In this document: positions 15,780 through 25,017 of the stretch, one piece after another
How the letters are laid out: each line of letters opens with the position of its first letter
How positions within the stretch are numbered: position 1 is the first letter of the stretch
NCBI GenBank assembly: GCA_018654125.1
Contig: JABIME010000102.1
Location: 1 to 64,000, forward strand
From: Candidatus Cloacimonadota bacterium
GTDB taxonomy: Bacteria > Cloacimonadota > Cloacimonadia > Cloacimonadales > TCS61
Length of the DNA stretch: 64,000 nucleotides
Reading direction: 5' to 3'
The notes under the pieces: model-generated
The model's database searches: none
Told to the model about the DNA's origin: nothing
Seen by the model: only the letters and a program-made list of their open reading frames with translations
Translations under genes and position numbers: made by a program

Positions 15780-17177
15780 TTACTCTGATCTTAAAAAATT
15801 TATTCCAGTATTTTGCTGTGCTCTACTAATGAGTTCAGCACTAATTCTATTATGATTAATAATTAACTGCTCAGTATCAATATTTGTCTCACCATTTTTA
15901 ATTTGGGGAATGCCGTTTATTATTAAATGATCTATCGGTCGCATTCTTTGTGTAAAAACAAGTGCTGCCAACGGATCTGAAAGTGAACCTGCATATTCTA
16001 AATGATTTTGTGAAAATATAGCTATATCTGCTTGTTTTCCAACTGTTAATTCTCCTATATCATTTCTGCCCAGAGCCGCAGCTCCACCTCGTGTTGCAAT
16101 GCGCAGTACTTCTCTGGCAGTTAACCAGAATTCAGATTCTCGTAATCGGCTTAACAGCATTGCTTGCCTGATCTCAGAAAGCATATTGCTGGAATCATTT
16201 GAGGCTGAACCATCTACACCTAAACTCACTGAAACTCCTGCATTTAACATCTCCTTAATTCTGGCAATTCCTGAACCAAGACGCATATTAGATGATGGAC
16301 AATGTGAAATTCCCATTCCGCATTTCCCCATTTTACTAACTTCCTCATCAGATAGATGAACAGCATGAGCCACCCAGCAATTTCCACTTATCCAACCGAG
16401 TGATTCTAGATATGCTGCCGGTCTGTCACCAAATTTTTCTATGCAAAAATTCTCTTCATCAATAGTTTCTGCTAAATGTGTATGGAACATTAAGTTCTTC
16501 TCTTTCGCAAGTTCTGCTGTTTGTTTCATTAATTTTGAAGTTACAGAGAAAGGGGAACAGGGAGCGAGAGAAATTCTAATCATCGCTCCATCATTTGGAT
16601 CGTGATATTTATCTATCAATCGTAAAGAATCCTTCATGATCTCTTCTTCAGTTTGAACTACATCGTCTGGAGGAAGCCCACCGTCTTTTTTGCTTAATGA
16701 CATTGATCCTCGTGTTGGTTGAAAACGAATTCCAAGTTCCTGTGCAGCTTTAATTTCAATATCAATGAGTTCATTATTGCATTTTGATGGGAAGAGGTAA
16801 AGATGGTCTGAGCTGGTTGAAACTCCACTTAGCATCATCTCTACAAGTCCGGTTTTTGCACTTGTAAATATTGCTTCATCATTAACTTCGCGCCACACTT
16901 CATAATGATCTACCAACCAGGGGAACAACTCCTCATCCTGCATCCTCGGTATGTTCCTAGTTAAAGATTGAAATAAATGGTGATGGGTATTTATAAAACC
17001 AGGAAGAACAACCATTCCTGAAGCATCAATCTCCTCATCAAAAACACCTGTATAAGGTTGCTTTCCAATAGAAACAATTTTGTCTTCTTCAATTAAAATA
17101 TGCCCACCACTCCATTCTTCCATTTTGTCGTTCATAGTGGCAATAATGCTTGGATTCTTTATTAATATTTTCTTCAT
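15780..17177 (-). CDS. 8-oxoguanine deaminase / TrzN-AtzB-type amidohydrolase
   Basis: 465 residues. Metal ligands appear as INTHHHLFQ, FHTHLAET, VAHAVHL and GVDGSASND. The stretch TRGSMSLSKKDGGLPPDDVV and SHCPSSNMRLGSGIA are typical of the 8-oxoguanine deaminase branch, which converts 8-oxoguanine to urate. It overlaps maf by four bases (ATGA) and is followed by the YtcJ-like gene. Pairing with Maf, which hydrolyses non-canonical nucleotides, fits a damaged-purine clean-up or salvage role. A related s-triazine or guanine deaminase activity cannot be excluded. Confidence 0.85.
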   Translation of the reverse strand: MKKILIKNPSIIATMNDKMEEWSGGHILIEEDKIVSIGKQPYTGVFDEEIDASGMVVLPGFINTHHHLFQSLTRNIPRMQDEELFPWLVDHYEVWREVNDEAIFTSAKTGLVEMMLSGVSTSSDHLYLFPSKCNNELIDIEIKAAQELGIRFQPTRGSMSLSKKDGGLPPDDVVQTEEEIMKDSLRLIDKYHDPNDGAMIRISLAPCSPFSVTSKLMKQTAELAKEKNLMFHTHLAETIDEENFCIEKFGDRPAAYLESLGWISGNCWVAHAVHLSDEEVSKMGKCGMGISHCPSSNMRLGSGIARIKEMLNAGVSVSLGVDGSASNDSSNMLSEIRQAMLLSRLRESEFWLTAREVLRIATRGGAAALGRNDIGELTVGKQADIAIFSQNHLEYAGSLSDPLAALVFTQRMRPIDHLIINGIPQIKNGETNIDTEQLIINHNRISAELISRAQQNTGINFLRSE

Positions 17178-17752
17178 AATACTTCCTTTAATAATTTATA
17201 AAAGCAATATACGGGGAATCCCATCACATTAAAATAACAACCGGATATTTTCTTCACAAATTGGCTTCCCATTCCCTGAATTCCATAAGCACCGGCTTTA
17301 TCCATTGGCTCATTTGTATTAATATATTCTTCGATCTCATATGCACTGAGATTTCTAAAAAATACTTTTGTTCTTTCATAATTGGAATAAACCTGATTCT
17401 TGTATGATATAGCTACACCAGAATATACGTAATGATAAGTTCCAGAAAGACGAGTAAGAAATTCTGCGGCCTGATGTTTATTTTCTGGTTTCTCCAAAAT
17501 CTCAGATTTTTGAAAAACAACGGTATCGCTACCAACAATCAGATAATCATTATCTACAATTTTTCTTATTGCCAGTGCTTTGTTTCGGGCATGTGTGGTT
17601 ACAAGTTTTCTGGGATTGTTGCTGAAAGTTTCTTCCTTAATATGAGCCGGCATTTGTAGAGCGGATATTCCAATCATTTTAAAAATCTCTTTTCGGCGGG
17701 GTGAAGCTGAAGCTAATATTATCTCTTTGTCTCTTAGAAGATTATGTATCAT
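17174..17752 (-). CDS. maf: Maf-family nucleoside triphosphate pyrophosphatase
   Basis: 192 residues, full length. The signature LASASPRRKEIFKMIG lies near the N-terminus, VGSDTVV in the middle and EPMDKAGAYGIQGMGSQFV near the end, including the conserved KAGAYGIQG loop. Maf proteins hydrolyse dTTP/UTP or modified nucleotides and influence septum formation when overproduced. It leads the three-gene minus-strand operon. Confidence 0.93.
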   Translation of the reverse strand: MIHNLLRDKEIILASASPRRKEIFKMIGISALQMPAHIKEETFSNNPRKLVTTHARNKALAIRKIVDNDYLIVGSDTVVFQKSEILEKPENKHQAAEFLTRLSGTYHYVYSGVAISYKNQVYSNYERTKVFFRNLSAYEIEEYINTNEPMDKAGAYGIQGMGSQFVKKISGCYFNVMGFPVYCFYKLLKEVL

Positions 17753-17908
17753 AATTTACTTATTCCTTATATTCTATAACACAATAAGAAATCTATTTTA
17801 GCTAATTAATTGTCAATACTAAACTGAGAGAGTTAAGTAATTAAAGAGTGGATTATTAATGACGTAATAATAGAAAAATCAATTTTAGAATCAGCAAAAT
17901 TGAAATTA

Positions 17909-17945
17909 TGAATGAATATTCAAAAGGTATTCATTAATCTTGACA
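17909..17945 (+). promoter_or_regulatory. Inverted repeats and TTGACA upstream of thiS
   Basis: TGAAT-N4-ATTCA at 17909-17922 overlaps a second inverted repeat AATGAATA/TATTCATT (17911-17935), immediately before TTGACA (17940-17945), a consensus -35. No strong -10 follows at 17 bp (AATTTA at best). TGAAT-N4-ATTCA has the same geometry as the site in front of the TetR gene at 45063-45080, so the same regulator could act here. Confidence 0.35.
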
Positions 17946-17985
17946 GTTTATATTCTATATCGAATTTAACCTGAAAGGAGTTGTT

Positions 17986-18183
17986 ATGATTAAAGTGAAT
18001 AGCAATGAAATACCTTGGAAGAAAGGATTAACAGTAGAAAAATTATTGAGAGAGAATAACTTTCTAATTCATCTCTGCATTGTTAAAATTAATGGTCAAC
18101 TCATCAATAAGAAATCTTTTGCAACACAGATAATTGGTGATTGTGATGATATTAAAATTGTGCATTTAGTCGCTGGTGGTTAA
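17986..18183 (+). CDS. thiS: Sulfur carrier protein ThiS
   Basis: 65 residues, beta-grasp fold size, ending HLVAGG with the Gly-Gly tail that is adenylated and thiocarboxylated. The N-terminus IKVNSNEIPWKKGLTVEKLL matches ThiS (strand, then TV..LL helix). It donates sulfur for the thiazole of thiamine. No thiG, thiF or thiH is nearby, so it is an orphan or serves another sulfur-transfer reaction. AAAGGAG lies upstream. Confidence 0.85.
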   Translation: MIKVNSNEIPWKKGLTVEKLLRENNFLIHLCIVKINGQLINKKSFATQIIGDCDDIKIVHLVAGG

Positions 18184-18193
18184 AGAGAATTCA

Positions 18194-19273
18194 ATGGTTG
18201 AATACAAAAAAGAAGTTGATATGACGAATTTATTCTTCCGAGCACGTTCCTATTACCAGTACAGTTACATATGGAAAATCCATAATGAAATAGGTGGGAA
18301 ATTCATATTAACTCATCCAAGATATTACGATAATCTTCTTGATAAAGTGGGGAAAGAGAATGTTTACCTTCATTCGAAACGCAAAGATCTGCCAGATCAA
18401 GTTAGTGGATTGATCTTGGAGATGACATTAAACAGAAGGTATTATCTGAAAAGGACAAAACAATTTAAAAATGTTTTAATTTATCATGGTATGGGATTAG
18501 ATAAAAGCTTTAAAGGAAGGAATTTTCCTATTAGTCGTTATGATTATTATTTTGTTTCTGGTGAGAAAGATTATTTAAAATATAAATATTACTCATATGG
18601 TCTACGAAATTTTAATAAACGAGTTGTAAAAATTGGACATCTCAGATCAGATGATATTATTAATAAGAATTATGATATTCCAAACACTCTAAAACAAATT
18701 GGAATAAAGGATAGAACAAGAAAAAATATTCTATATGCTCCAACATGGGAAAAGGGACACGGTTCTTTACTTGAAACTTATAAAAAATTTTGTACTCAAA
18801 TAACATCAGAGTATAATTTACTCATAAGAACGCATCCATATGATGTAAAAAATTATAAGATAATTAGGAAATTTATTAAGAATAATAACATTCATAATGT
18901 GTATTTAATTGATCCTGATGAGATAAGTTTAGTGAATAATCTTGCTATAGCAGATTTATTAATAGGAGAGAATTCTTCACTGATGTACGATTGGTTATTT
19001 TTTGATAAACCTTTGATCTTAGTTAAAACCAGCAAGAAAGATTTAGAAAAAGCAAAATGGGCAACTCAAGAGAAATTCAGTGTTTTTGCATGCGGTTTCA
19101 AATATAATCCAGAAGATGATAATATAAACAAATTAATAATTGATTCAATAAATAATCATCCATTTGCTGATCAGATAGAAAATGTTCGGAATAGTACTTT
19201 TTACTTTAATGATGGTCATGCAAATAAGAGAGCAATTAACTGGATTAATGCTCAACTTAAAATGATGACCTAG
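18194..19273 (+). CDS. TagB/TagF-like CDP-glycerol glycerophosphotransferase family protein (1)
   Basis: About 359 residues from the ATG at 18194 (AGAG six bases upstream); an ATG at 18221 aligns better with paralogues starting MNLYYFANN and is an alternative. Family landmarks are the acceptor-region YHGMGLDKSF, RKNILYAPTWEKG, LLIRTHPYD and ADLLIGENSSLMYDW, corresponding to the HG, YAPTW, H-P and SS motifs of the GT-B glycerophosphotransferases. These move glycerol- or ribitol-phosphate from a CDP donor to a polymer. It is the first of five paralogues and overlaps no gene; a LicD gene follows after 12 bp. Confidence 0.78.
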   Translation: MVEYKKEVDMTNLFFRARSYYQYSYIWKIHNEIGGKFILTHPRYYDNLLDKVGKENVYLHSKRKDLPDQVSGLILEMTLNRRYYLKRTKQFKNVLIYHGMGLDKSFKGRNFPISRYDYYFVSGEKDYLKYKYYSYGLRNFNKRVVKIGHLRSDDIINKNYDIPNTLKQIGIKDRTRKNILYAPTWEKGHGSLLETYKKFCTQITSEYNLLIRTHPYDVKNYKIIRKFIKNNNIHNVYLIDPDEISLVNNLAIADLLIGENSSLMYDWLFFDKPLILVKTSKKDLEKAKWATQEKFSVFACGFKYNPEDDNINKLIIDSINNHPFADQIENVRNSTFYFNDGHANKRAINWINAQLKMMT

Positions 19274-19285
19274 ATAGAGATAATA

Positions 19286-20470
19286 ATGAAAAGTAAAGAT
19301 CCCCTTAAATCTAAAATATACCTTAAAATTCACCAAATATTAAAGAAAAATAATATCCCATTCTGGTTAGACTCCGGTACATTACTAGGGATTATCAGAG
19401 AAGGGAAAAGTCTAGGATGGCATAAAAATATTGATATTGCAGTACCTGGTGAATATTATCATGATGTTGTAAATTTAGAAAAGAAATTCTTTCCTAGCTA
19501 TAGATTTAGAAAAATGATCGATAGATCTGGCAGGATTTGGATTGATAATGATTACCCTAAATTAAAGATACTAAAGACTTGGAGTAAACATCGTAATTCT
19601 GGAACAAAAATAAAAATAACTTTCAAATATAAAAAAGACAAAAAATTTGTATGGGTGGATAAACGTAGTTGTAAATGGGTTAATTCCAATTATTTTGATA
19701 AACTTGAGACAATAGAAGCAATGAATATGAAATTTCCTATACCTTCTAATGCTAAGCAATATTTAAGGGAGAGATATGGTGATTGGGAAAATGAAGAAAA
19801 ATATTGGATAAGTAGTATACATGATAAATCAATAGTTGATGATGAAACAATAAAAAAAATTCCAACTAAAAAGCGAATAAGAAAATCCAAAACAAAGAAA
19901 ATAGAATTAACCGGAAAATATAGAACTCGGATGAAAAGATCAATTCTAAGAGTTATTACAATTCTAGAAAAGAACGATATCCCTTATTGGATGGATGAAG
20001 GAACCCTTTTGGGGATTATTCGCGATGGAGATTTATTACCATGGGATCATGATGCAGATCTTGGAATATATGGTGATTTTGCAGATAAAGTTTGGAGAAT
20101 CAGGTACAAATTTTTTCCATATTTTTTTGTAAAAAAAAATATGGTATCGAATAAATGGTTACCAGGAAAGTATCGTTCTATTAAACTGAAAACACCACTT
20201 GAAAGATTACTTAGGATAAATTTTCATATTGATCTATTTTGTAAGTATAAAGTTAAAGATAAATATCATTGGATAATAATGAATGCCTTAAAACATTCTG
20301 AAAGTAAGTTCTTTGATAAATTAGATACAGTAATATGGGAAAATAAAGAAGTTAAAATTCCCTCAAATGTGAAAGAGTATCTTAGTATTAATTATGGAAA
20401 CTGGGAAGTTCCGGATCCAGATTTTGATCCAAGCATTCATAATGGTACTATTGCAGAAAAAGGATTTTAA
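19286..20470 (+). CDS. Tandem LicD-domain protein (two LicD domains, the first degenerate)
   Basis: 394 residues with two LicD/fukutin-like nucleotidyltransferase-fold domains. Domain 1 (about 5-175) has PFWLDSGTLLGIIREG followed by GWHKNIDI, lacking the usual WDxDxD acidic triad. Domain 2 (about 215-390) has PYWMDEGTLLGIIRDG then PWDHDADL, intact. Each ends with a REYGDW-type motif (YLRERYGDWE, YLSINYGNWE). LicD enzymes transfer phosphocholine or similar groups from CDP donors to surface glycans. Domain 1 probably binds or scaffolds. The CDP-alcohol phosphotransferase begins on the base after its stop. Confidence 0.85.
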   Translation: MKSKDPLKSKIYLKIHQILKKNNIPFWLDSGTLLGIIREGKSLGWHKNIDIAVPGEYYHDVVNLEKKFFPSYRFRKMIDRSGRIWIDNDYPKLKILKTWSKHRNSGTKIKITFKYKKDKKFVWVDKRSCKWVNSNYFDKLETIEAMNMKFPIPSNAKQYLRERYGDWENEEKYWISSIHDKSIVDDETIKKIPTKKRIRKSKTKKIELTGKYRTRMKRSILRVITILEKNDIPYWMDEGTLLGIIRDGDLLPWDHDADLGIYGDFADKVWRIRYKFFPYFFVKKNMVSNKWLPGKYRSIKLKTPLERLLRINFHIDLFCKYKVKDKYHWIIMNALKHSESKFFDKLDTVIWENKEVKIPSNVKEYLSINYGNWEVPDPDFDPSIHNGTIAEKGF

Positions 20471-21376
20471 ATGGCGAAAAAGAATTCAACTTTAAAAGAA
20501 TATAACAGACAGATATTTAAAGATTATAAAAAATCTCTAAAGCATGCAATATTTGATGAGACACTTACTTTATACATTCTTAGGCCTATCGCTTTTGTAA
20601 TCGTAAAATTATTATATCGAACTTCGGTCACACCGAATCAAGTTTCATATACAGCAATACTATTTGGCATTATAAGTGCTTTATTTTTCTCAACAGGAAC
20701 ACTAACAGGATTTCTAGTGGGAGGTATTTTATACTTCTTTATTTTGGTTTTAGATTGTGTAGATGGAATGATTGCAAGGCTTAAGAAGAATGGAACTCCA
20801 GTAGGAAGAATAATAGATGGATTTGCAGATTATACTATAGGAATTTTTGTTTACATTGGAATGGGAATTGGATTGGATAAAGGAATTGTACCAATAGAAT
20901 TTCCAATTTCACATTGGTGGTTACTTGTTATTGCTTCACTTAGTCACATTGTGCACGCTATGCTGGTTGATTATTACAGAGGTGAATTTATGGCTCATGG
21001 CTTAGGAAGGGATACATCCACTTGGGAAGCAAATCAAAAATTTAATAATGAGTTAGCAGAAATTAAAGATGAAAAAGGACGTTTCTTTGATAAATTCCTT
21101 ATAGCTCTTTATCTTGGTTATTCTAGGTTACAATTATTTAAACTTAAAAAAAAAGAGGTATTTAAAAAAGATCAGTATTTTCAAAAGAATCAATTATTAA
21201 TAAAATTATGGTTTTGGATAGGACCAACAGCGCATATTTTTGTTTTGATCTTTGCGGCGATTGTATTTAGACCAGGCATCTATTTTATTTATACAATTGG
21301 GGTTGCTAATGTTTATATGATCATATTATGGATTATTCAGGTAAATGTGAATAAGAAGATCATTGTGAATAATTAG
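20471..21376 (+). CDS. CDP-alcohol phosphotransferase family membrane protein (copy B)
   Basis: 301 residues, a close paralogue of the protein at 12258-13169 over its whole length, with the active-site pattern DCVDGMIARL...GRIIDGFADY complete. It begins directly after the LicD stop, suggesting coupled translation. Two copies with the same unusual N-terminal extension flanking the locus suggest that a specific phospho-alcohol head group is attached to a membrane acceptor here. Confidence 0.87.
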   Translation: MAKKNSTLKEYNRQIFKDYKKSLKHAIFDETLTLYILRPIAFVIVKLLYRTSVTPNQVSYTAILFGIISALFFSTGTLTGFLVGGILYFFILVLDCVDGMIARLKKNGTPVGRIIDGFADYTIGIFVYIGMGIGLDKGIVPIEFPISHWWLLVIASLSHIVHAMLVDYYRGEFMAHGLGRDTSTWEANQKFNNELAEIKDEKGRFFDKFLIALYLGYSRLQLFKLKKKEVFKKDQYFQKNQLLIKLWFWIGPTAHIFVLIFAAIVFRPGIYFIYTIGVANVYMIILWIIQVNVNKKIIVNN

Positions 21377-21427
21377 TATAAAAAACAGGAAAATAAGTCT
21401 CTAATTTTTTTTTCTTGAATTAAAAGA

Positions 21428-22510
21428 TTACTCGACACTTTCTAAAAATTCTACAGCTCTTTCAGCAGATTTTCCATCATTATAAAAGAAGCAATTATCA
21501 AGAAGTTCCTTATATTTTGCAGTTCGCTTTTTATCTGCAAAACTTTGTTTGATAAGATCATTAATGTCACTCTTTCCATTCCAAATTGTTGCATACTTCA
21601 TTGCATTCATCTTACCGGGCATATCGTGTCGGAATTTAGTCTCGTTACTAATCAAGATCATCGGCTTATTCATGATGATATATTCATATATCACTGCCGA
21701 AACATCTGAGATCATCAAATCGGAAACAACAAAATCATGGAATGTATTATTGCGAATCTGATCTAGAGGATTAGAAAAATAAACATGTTTTAGTCCACGT
21801 AACTTTGCCCAAAGTTTAAGCTGAATAATTCTCTTGTAATCATGATAATGTGTACGTATGATCAGATTATATTCGCGTGTAATTTGCTTAATGAAATGAT
21901 GTGCATATTTATCTAAAGTACCATCTCCAAAAAGCCAAGTGGGTGCATATAGAATATTTTTTCTTTTAAGATCTTTAATTTTTAGTCTTTTCTGCTCTAC
22001 CTGTCTAGATAATTCTCCACAAATTATTTCATCAAACCTAGTTCCACCAATTTTAACAATTTTCTTAGGATCGATCTCTATATCCATGTTCTTGATTCGA
22101 TAGATATTTTTTTCTCCTGAAGTAAAAATGTAGTCATAGCTGAGAAGCTTTTGTGCAGCATAATCAAGTGGGTTTTCTCTACCGGGTTTTGCACCACCAT
22201 ATTTTTTGTCCCCTGTTCCATGTTCCAAAAAAATTGTTGTTGCATTCGGATATTCCTTTAAAGAAATGCTATTAGAGCAAAAAATGATTATCCCTGTTAG
22301 ATTTTGACGTTCACCTTTAGATATCAACTTAACTTTAGGATAATTCAAAATTCCATTTTTCAAATTATCTCTATTCATTTTTCGCATTGCCCATTTAAAT
22401 TGAGTTAAGCATTTTTTATCACGAACCAAGAAAGTTCCACCAATTTTCTCATAAATCGGAATTGCATATGAGAATTGATAAATATTATTAGCAAAATAGT
22501 ATAAATTCAT
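21428..22510 (-). CDS. TagB/TagF-like glycerophosphotransferase family protein (2)
   Basis: 360 residues. It starts MNLYYFANNIYQFSYAIPIY and contains TIFLEHGTGDKKYGG, RKNILYAPTWLFG, LIIRTHYHDYKRI and LMISDVSAVIYEY, the motif order of the family. Compared with paralogue 1 the His-Pro motif is replaced by His-Tyr-His. It converges on copy B of the CDP-alcohol enzyme across a 51-bp gap without a clear terminator. Donor and acceptor are unknown. Confidence 0.78.
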   Translation of the reverse strand: MNLYYFANNIYQFSYAIPIYEKIGGTFLVRDKKCLTQFKWAMRKMNRDNLKNGILNYPKVKLISKGERQNLTGIIIFCSNSISLKEYPNATTIFLEHGTGDKKYGGAKPGRENPLDYAAQKLLSYDYIFTSGEKNIYRIKNMDIEIDPKKIVKIGGTRFDEIICGELSRQVEQKRLKIKDLKRKNILYAPTWLFGDGTLDKYAHHFIKQITREYNLIIRTHYHDYKRIIQLKLWAKLRGLKHVYFSNPLDQIRNNTFHDFVVSDLMISDVSAVIYEYIIMNKPMILISNETKFRHDMPGKMNAMKYATIWNGKSDINDLIKQSFADKKRTAKYKELLDNCFFYNDGKSAERAVEFLESVE

Positions 22511-22516
22511 TTTTCC

Positions 22517-23608
22517 CTATATGTTGTTATTTAATTTATTGATAAAATCGATCGCATCAACTACATCGTTTTCGTTAGGAGTGTAGAAACAATCAGTATA
22601 CATTTTGTGATATTTTATAGAATATTTTTTTTCTTCTAAAGCTTGTATGATCAAGCTGCTTATATTATCTTGCTTATTGAAAATCACAGAGTTTTTCATT
22701 ATATTCAAGTTGTCTGGCATCTCTATTTGTCTGCCATAATTTGGATGAATTATTATTATTGGATTTTCTGTAATCAGATATTCATAAAGAACAGCTGATG
22801 TATCGCTAAGAAGAATGTCTGATGCAATAAAATCAGTAAATGTATCATGCTTTTTTAAATTTGCAGGATTGGAAAAATAGATATTATTAATATTATGAGT
22901 AAATGCCCAAAGTTTATATTGAGGGATAAGTTTTGCATCATGAAAATGGGGACGGATAATTAAGTTATATTCTTTTGTTATCTCACGGGCAAATTGATGG
23001 AAATATTTACGGAGAGTTCCACTACCAAAACGCCATGTGGGTGCATAAAGAACTGTTTTACGTGAGCTGTCTTTTATCCCAATATTGTTTAAAATGCTTT
23101 GTTTATTTACACTTTGTTCCAGATATTCTGCAAATCTTAAATTGTGAATTTTAACAAATTTATCTTCGATGTCAGCCAAGTTTGTTTCATCAAAACTTTC
23201 AGCTAAAGCTTTAATTTTAATTTGATTTTTAGGACTCATAAGGAAAATGTAATCAAAATTTTTCAATTTCTCTAAAGGCTTTGTTTTAAGATTAGAGCCA
23301 ATTCTTTTATCACTTGCTCCATGTTCATGAAATATAATTTTACACTTTGCAGGGTCTCTCTCGATCCAAAGATTTGAGAATGATAGAATTATTCCTTCCA
23401 AATCTTGCATATTCCCATTTTTCCGGATGATGATATTAGGTGTATTTAATAAGGTGTTCTCATTAAATGCAGCCATTCCTTTTAACTGATTATGAAATTT
23501 GAAGTACTTAGAGATGCTATTTACAATTATAGTACCACCAAGTTTCTTATAAAATGGGAGTGCATACGATAATTGATATAACTGATTTGCGTAATAGTAC
23601 ATTGCCAT
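22517..23608 (-). CDS. TagB/TagF-like glycerophosphotransferase family protein (3)
   Basis: 363 residues, most similar to its downstream neighbour (2): MYYYANQLYQLSYALPFY, IIFHEHGASDKRIG, RKTVLYAPTWRFG, LIIRPHFHDAKLI and ILLSDTSAVLYEY. The ATG at 23602, six bases inside, is an equally possible start. The pair 2-3 looks like a local duplication. It probably works with the LicD and nucleotidyltransferase genes just upstream. Confidence 0.78.
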   Translation of the reverse strand: MAMYYYANQLYQLSYALPFYKKLGGTIIVNSISKYFKFHNQLKGMAAFNENTLLNTPNIIIRKNGNMQDLEGIILSFSNLWIERDPAKCKIIFHEHGASDKRIGSNLKTKPLEKLKNFDYIFLMSPKNQIKIKALAESFDETNLADIEDKFVKIHNLRFAEYLEQSVNKQSILNNIGIKDSSRKTVLYAPTWRFGSGTLRKYFHQFAREITKEYNLIIRPHFHDAKLIPQYKLWAFTHNINNIYFSNPANLKKHDTFTDFIASDILLSDTSAVLYEYLITENPIIIIHPNYGRQIEMPDNLNIMKNSVIFNKQDNISSLIIQALEEKKYSIKYHKMYTDCFYTPNENDVVDAIDFINKLNNNI

Positions 23609-23648
23609 TTAGTTTAGGTTCCCAGATCTTATATACTGCATAAATAGT

Positions 23649-24248
23649 TTATTTACTTTCTACTATTGCCTTATCATCTTTTTTAAAGTTCCAAGTTTTA
23701 ACTGGTGTTTTCCAATCACCATAGCGATATGTGAGATATCCATCAAAATCTTCAGGGATCATATATTTTTTCCCCTCAAACTCGTGCCAGATCAAATTAT
23801 CACAAAATTCAATTGGAGAAGATTTTAATACAGGTGTTTTCACACCCACAGTCCAAAATATGTCATCCTTAATACGGCGTTTAACAAAAATATCCAGCAT
23901 AACATCACCTTTACGCAGAAATCCATCATAATTTCGGACCTTAAGCATGCGGAATTCAAACTTTTTAAATGGAGCAATACTCTTTGCAAAATGTCTGATA
24001 CTTATACGATATCCTTGGAAAGATAAGCTAATGATTACTTTGAGTAGACGGAATTTATATTTTTCTTCCATGCTTATGTCCATGTCATTATCCCAAGGTA
24101 ATATTCTATTTTCTCTAATAATTCCTAATAGAGTTCCGCCTTCTAACCAGTATGGAATTTTAGCTTTTTCCATTGTTAAAGTTACATCATATAACATTTT
24201 AAGGGCAATCTCTAAGTTTTTCCCCACAAGTTTAGTTTTTCCTGCCAT
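23649..24248 (-). CDS. LicD family phosphotransferase
   Basis: 199 residues, a single-domain LicD. PYWLEGGTLLGIIRENRI precedes PWDNDMDISM, the intact metal-binding acidic triad, and it ends near YLTYRYGDWKTPVKTWNF. This would transfer a phosphocholine-type group from a CDP-linked donor to a glycan. It lies 16 bp after a LicC-like nucleotidyltransferase that could make the donor, the classic licC-licD logic. Confidence 0.87.
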   Translation of the reverse strand: MAGKTKLVGKNLEIALKMLYDVTLTMEKAKIPYWLEGGTLLGIIRENRILPWDNDMDISMEEKYKFRLLKVIISLSFQGYRISIRHFAKSIAPFKKFEFRMLKVRNYDGFLRKGDVMLDIFVKRRIKDDIFWTVGVKTPVLKSSPIEFCDNLIWHEFEGKKYMIPEDFDGYLTYRYGDWKTPVKTWNFKKDDKAIVESK

Positions 24249-24264
24249 CGAATTTCCCTATCAA

Positions 24265-25017
24265 TTATTTTTCAAAGATTCTATCAACCAGCTTTGTTTT
24301 AGAAACATACTGTCTAATAAGTTTTAGATCAGGATGAAAATCTATTTCTCCCCAATCTTTTTCATTACAAATTGATTGATGAACAGGGAATCCTCTATTT
24401 ATGATCTGCTGTATAGCCTTAAGATAGAATACTTGTAAATTTTCAGGATCCCTTATCATCTCTTCTAATGTATCGGTATATATTTTTGGACCATGACCAG
24501 AAAATTTTATGATCCCAACAGATTCGCCATTAGCTTCTTCTATTGGAACTTTTTTACTTACTTTTTTTACAAGATTATTTACAGATACTATCTTCATGTC
24601 ATCAGAATCATACTCATCTTTCACATCTGTAACCATCGTAATGTTTTCTTTGCTTTTTAGCAGGTCTTTAATTACTATCGAATCAAATATATCATCACCA
24701 TTTATCGTTATGAATTCATCTGTCATATGATGTTTAGCCATCCAAGCAGAAATTAGATTGTTTGAAGTATCGTAAAAGGGATTAAATACGATCGAAATCT
24801 CAAAATCCTTTTCATATTCTTTAATTTTAGCCTCAATTTGCTCGGCTCTATATCCAACAACCAGAACGATATTTGTAATTCCAGCTTCTTGTAAACTATG
24901 CAATTGTGTTTCAAGTAATGTTAATCCCTGACCAATATCTAAAAGGCTTTTCGGTGTGTTTTTTGTTAGTGGGAACATTCTGGTTCCCTTTCCAGCTGCC
25001 AAAATTATTGCTTTCAT
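24265..25017 (-). CDS. LicC-like CTP:phosphocholine / sugar-phosphate nucleotidyltransferase
   Basis: 250 residues. The N-terminal AILAAGKGTR-type motif is present as IILAAGKGTRMFPLTKNTPK, with NPFYDTSNNLISAWMA, TINGDDIFDS, the DDMKIVSVNNLVKKVSK segment and GESVGIIKF, a combination typical of phosphocholine cytidylyltransferases rather than glucose-1-phosphate enzymes. It would make CDP-choline or a similar donor. It abuts a glycerophosphotransferase gene (25018) with no gap and precedes licD. Confidence 0.83.
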   Translation of the reverse strand: MKAIILAAGKGTRMFPLTKNTPKSLLDIGQGLTLLETQLHSLQEAGITNIVLVVGYRAEQIEAKIKEYEKDFEISIVFNPFYDTSNNLISAWMAKHHMTDEFITINGDDIFDSIVIKDLLKSKENITMVTDVKDEYDSDDMKIVSVNNLVKKVSKKVPIEEANGESVGIIKFSGHGPKIYTDTLEEMIRDPENLQVFYLKAIQQIINRGFPVHQSICNEKDWGEIDFHPDLKLIRQYVSKTKLVDRIFEK

